DNA of 14,041 bases. Origin: Bacteroidota bacterium. GTDB taxonomy: Bacteria; Bacteroidota; Ignavibacteria; Tepidaquicellales; Tepidaquicellaceae. The notes below the pieces were generated by a model. It did no database searches. It saw only the letters and a program-made list of their open reading frames with translations, and was not told the DNA's origin. A program made the translations under genes and the position numbers. Positions 13,965-14,041 of the stretch are shown here, piece by piece. The number at the start of each line of letters is the position of its first letter. Position 1 is the first letter of the stretch. The stretch spans positions 18,422 through 32,462 of the forward strand of contig DOWN01000211.1 of assembly GCA_003519545.1 (NCBI GenBank), given 5' to 3'.

Positions 13965-14041
13965 TAATTTAATTTTGAATTTCTATACATTTGATAAATA
14001 ACTAATTTAAATTAATTTTTATAATTTTAAATTTCAGTTTA
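13965..14041 (-). promoter_or_regulatory. AT-rich upstream region of the beta-helix gene
   Basis: The 77 bases to the window end are more than 85% A and T and should contain the promoter and leader of the minus-strand beta-helix gene. No Shine-Dalgarno sequence precedes its ATG. I see no clear -35/-10 pair, and the only palindrome (TAATTTAAATTA at 14003-14014) is A/T-only and not distinctive. Confidence 0.3.

Noticed and set aside
14003..14014. Palindrome TAATTTAAATTA as a possible operator
   Set aside because: It is made only of A and T in a region with hardly any G or C, where such palindromes are expected by chance.
1..14041. tRNA, rRNA, tmRNA, insertion sequences, phage or toxin-antitoxin genes
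   Set aside because: Gaps between genes are all under 100 bases and show no cloverleaf, transposase or terminal inverted repeats. The tmRNA expected to partner SmpB is not here.

Overview
The window is an AT-rich chromosomal segment with tightly packed genes, most likely from the Ignavibacteria/Chlorobi side of the Bacteroidota superphylum. Four things point there. A large surface protein ends in a type IX secretion (T9SS) sorting domain with the YPNPFNPETTIEF signature. Most start codons lack a Shine-Dalgarno sequence. A pyruvoyl-dependent arginine decarboxylase is present. A fused two-repeat lycopene cyclase is also present. The lineage is an inference from gene content; there is no rRNA or tRNA gene here to confirm it.

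Layout. (1) Positions 1-2667, plus strand: the 3' part of a von Willebrand A protein, an exported DUF1207-like protein, an exported NHL-type beta-propeller and single-strand DNA-binding protein (ssb). (2) 2664-3494, minus: an arginine-deiminase-superfamily hydrolase whose stop overlaps that of ssb. (3) 3544-9485, plus: a run of six genes: SRPBCC protein, large zinc metalloprotease, lycopene cyclase, PaaG-like enoyl-CoA isomerase, M48 lipoprotein protease and a small exported protein. The first four overlap by 4 or 8 bases and look like one operon. (4) 9482-10123, minus: a metallo-beta-lactamase-fold hydrolase. (5) 10175-12407, plus: smpB, tyrS and pyruvoyl-dependent arginine decarboxylase, nearly without gaps. 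(6) A perfect 13-bp hairpin, then 12459-13964, minus: a T9SS-exported beta-helix protein. No gene-free stretch reaches 100 bases.

Functional themes. Envelope and exported proteins dominate. Translation and nucleic-acid housekeeping (ssb, smpB, tyrS) are interspersed. Two separate genes act on arginine-type substrates: a guanidino hydrolase and an arginine decarboxylase that would feed agmatine and polyamine synthesis. One gene implies cyclic carotenoids, but the phytoene synthase and desaturase genes are not in the window.

The most unusual non-coding signal is a long inverted repeat (16 bp perfect, 20 of 21 when extended) inside the 3' end of the metallo-hydrolase gene, just past the overlapping stops of a convergent pair. 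It looks like a terminator built into coding sequence. I found no CRISPR array, insertion sequence, phage gene or obvious defence system, and I do not claim a new multi-gene system.
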